Source: Limnephilus marmoratus (taxonomy: Eukaryota; Arthropoda; Insecta; Trichoptera; Limnephilidae). From it: DNA of 64,000 nucleotides. The stretch covers positions 23,684,627 through 23,748,626 of the forward strand of contig OU862922.1 in assembly GCA_917880885.1 (NCBI GenBank). Reading direction: 5' to 3'. This document shows positions 62,620 through 64,000 of the stretch, piece after piece; position 1 is the stretch's first letter, and every line of letters starts with the position of its first letter. The translations under genes and the position numbers were made by a program. The notes under the pieces are model-generated. The model was not told the DNA's origin. It saw nothing but the letters and a program-made list of their open reading frames with translations, and searched no databases.

Positions 62620-64000
62620 TTATTGACGGATTAATGGATTATTTTGACGCCTATTTATGCATTTTTAAAACACATCAAAATTCGGATCTAAAAAGCTTTT
62701 TAAAAAGCTTTTTTTCCATCACAACACAAAAAATGCACTTTTAGTTCAATTTAATTTGTAGACACTATAAACAAACCGGGTATATAATTTACAAATTATA
62801 AACACGTTGGCGATTAATAAAAAATAAAACACATCGTAAATTGTATTTTTTTCTCGTTTTAAAGTGCATTCATTACGGCACGTCTGCTAAAAGTCTCAAC
62901 TGTAGAAATTCTTAAATCAAAGGCGGCAAGAAGAATAGACGTAGGTATCTAATTTATAACGATACTTTAAATAAATAGCAGTTGCGCTTTGTTATTTAGT
63001 TGTTTTTACAAATTAGAAAGAATTAAAGTGACTGCAATTGCGAGAGAGACAATTCGCTTTGTATGCTCAGCCAAAAACTTGACATGAATGCGCAAAAAGA
63101 CGAAGTACCTATAGCTATAGATTATTATCTTAAGTCATTTACTCTCCTATAAATATTATTTTTACTGGAATGGAATAGCAATGGGATTAACACATGTCAT
63201 TAAAAGGATAAATGAATTCTCTATATTTGCCTAGTAAGACAGCGCCGGATCTGCCATACGTTCAAAAACGTGCAAAAACCTGGCGCCAACTCCGAAGGGG
63301 CGCCGTGATAAAATAAATATTGTATTAAAATTTAGTTATAATATTCCCTGAATCGTTTAAAAATTATCCACAGTACGAAATAATTATTACGCTCTAGCAA
63401 CACTTTCCAAAGAAATAAAATGCGCACGCATCATGTTGGTATCAACGGTTTACGAATTTATAGTCAGTTACAGAATTTTTTTACAAATTCCATATATTTA
63501 GTTTAAACGTAAGATCTATTTTTCCATATATCTTTTACCGTCTTTTACGACGAATGGGTGCGATCCAAATTCAATAACCAATCACAGCGCGGAATTTTTG
63601 TTCTAGTGAATCAAACAAACCGTCTTGCGCCTTTTAAAATGCTGACAATTTTAGTTAGTGTGTCGTCCGTACGCTCGCTATTGTTTTATTTTGTAGAATT
63701 TAAGTCTCTAGGAGAAGGTAGTTAAAGACCATTTCTTATGAAATCTTCAGTAAATTCCACTAACAAAAGCATCGCACGGTTTGCAGGATTTGCAGGTTGC
63801 AACGTGTTGACAGTTTCATCATTGATTTGACATATTATTTGAAGTTCGTTAAATGAATAATTAATATCTATTAGATTTGTTGGATTTGTTATTTTACGGT
63901 GTCAGTGTAAGCGTCTTTCGTAAGCCATATACATACGTCAGTGTTTAGTTTTTGTATGGTGTTTGTTCGCTCAACACAGGGGAAATGCAAGGTACAAATT
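62620..64000. other. No gene recognised to the end of the window
   Basis: AT-rich sequence. The part at about 63540-63960 is less AT-rich, contains CCAATCACAGCGCG and CCGTACGCTCGCT, and could be the promoter side of a gene beyond the window, but I see no exon. Confidence 0.35.

Overview
The window looks like repeat-rich, AT-rich intergenic or intronic DNA of an insect. Lepidoptera is my best guess: RTE-type endonuclease/reverse-transcriptase tails, TAGGTACCTA-like words and short TTAGG runs point that way, but nothing here fixes the order. I see no intact host gene, rRNA gene or functional tRNA gene. The only long open frame is 356 codons (35217-36287), a 5'-truncated non-LTR reverse transcriptase. 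Almost everything else I can name is a dead or non-autonomous mobile element.

Retroelements. At least nine fragments belong to one RTE-like family whose 3' end runs into (GTTA)n; three fragments belong to a second family ending in (GAT)n, and three more fragments come from other RTE-like lineages. CR1/Jockey-type LINE 3' ends are scattered throughout (4550-5550, 32990-33775, 35217-36425, 45400-45970, 48600-49120, 50200-50475, 59090-59695, 59918-60200). Many carry a stem-loop shortly before the tail. At least four SINE-like families are present. Three have tRNA-like heads. The fourth shares its 3' hairpin tail with the LINE at 59090-59695.

DNA elements. Three PIF/Harbinger-type MITEs have exact TTA/TAA target duplications. 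Three hAT-type elements have exact 8-bp duplications (13423-14423, 14723-15361, 55450-55619). The first two sit inside one older repeat whose uninterrupted relative lies at 20640-21280. There are also a fold-back MITE family with TA duplications, a Tc1/mariner-like remnant, a Harbinger-like transposase remnant, an 833-bp long-arm fold-back element with an 8-bp duplication, and Helitron ends, including a complete 152-bp Helitron (36510-36661).

Other structures. Hammerhead-ribozyme-like cores occur in two repeat families (410-441, 60315-60346, 2057-2084, 2510-2537). There are long inverted repeats, notably 45113-45632 (233-bp arms, one mismatch), and several tandem arrays (4592-4711, 25385-25713, 38218-38705, 56560-56800, 56886-57243).

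Layout: 1-8 kb SINE pair, RTE fragments and LINE 3' ends; 9-16 kb SINEs, MITEs and the nested hATs; 17-28 kb transposase remnants, fold-back elements and RTE; 28-37 kb TIR element, Helitrons and the open reverse transcriptase; 39-43.3 kb mostly unrecognised; 43-57 kb SINEs, the palindromic LINE, fold-back MITEs and tandem arrays; 57-64 kb nested repeats, LINE 3' ends and a 395-bp TIR element. Boundaries marked 'about' were read by eye without alignment software.
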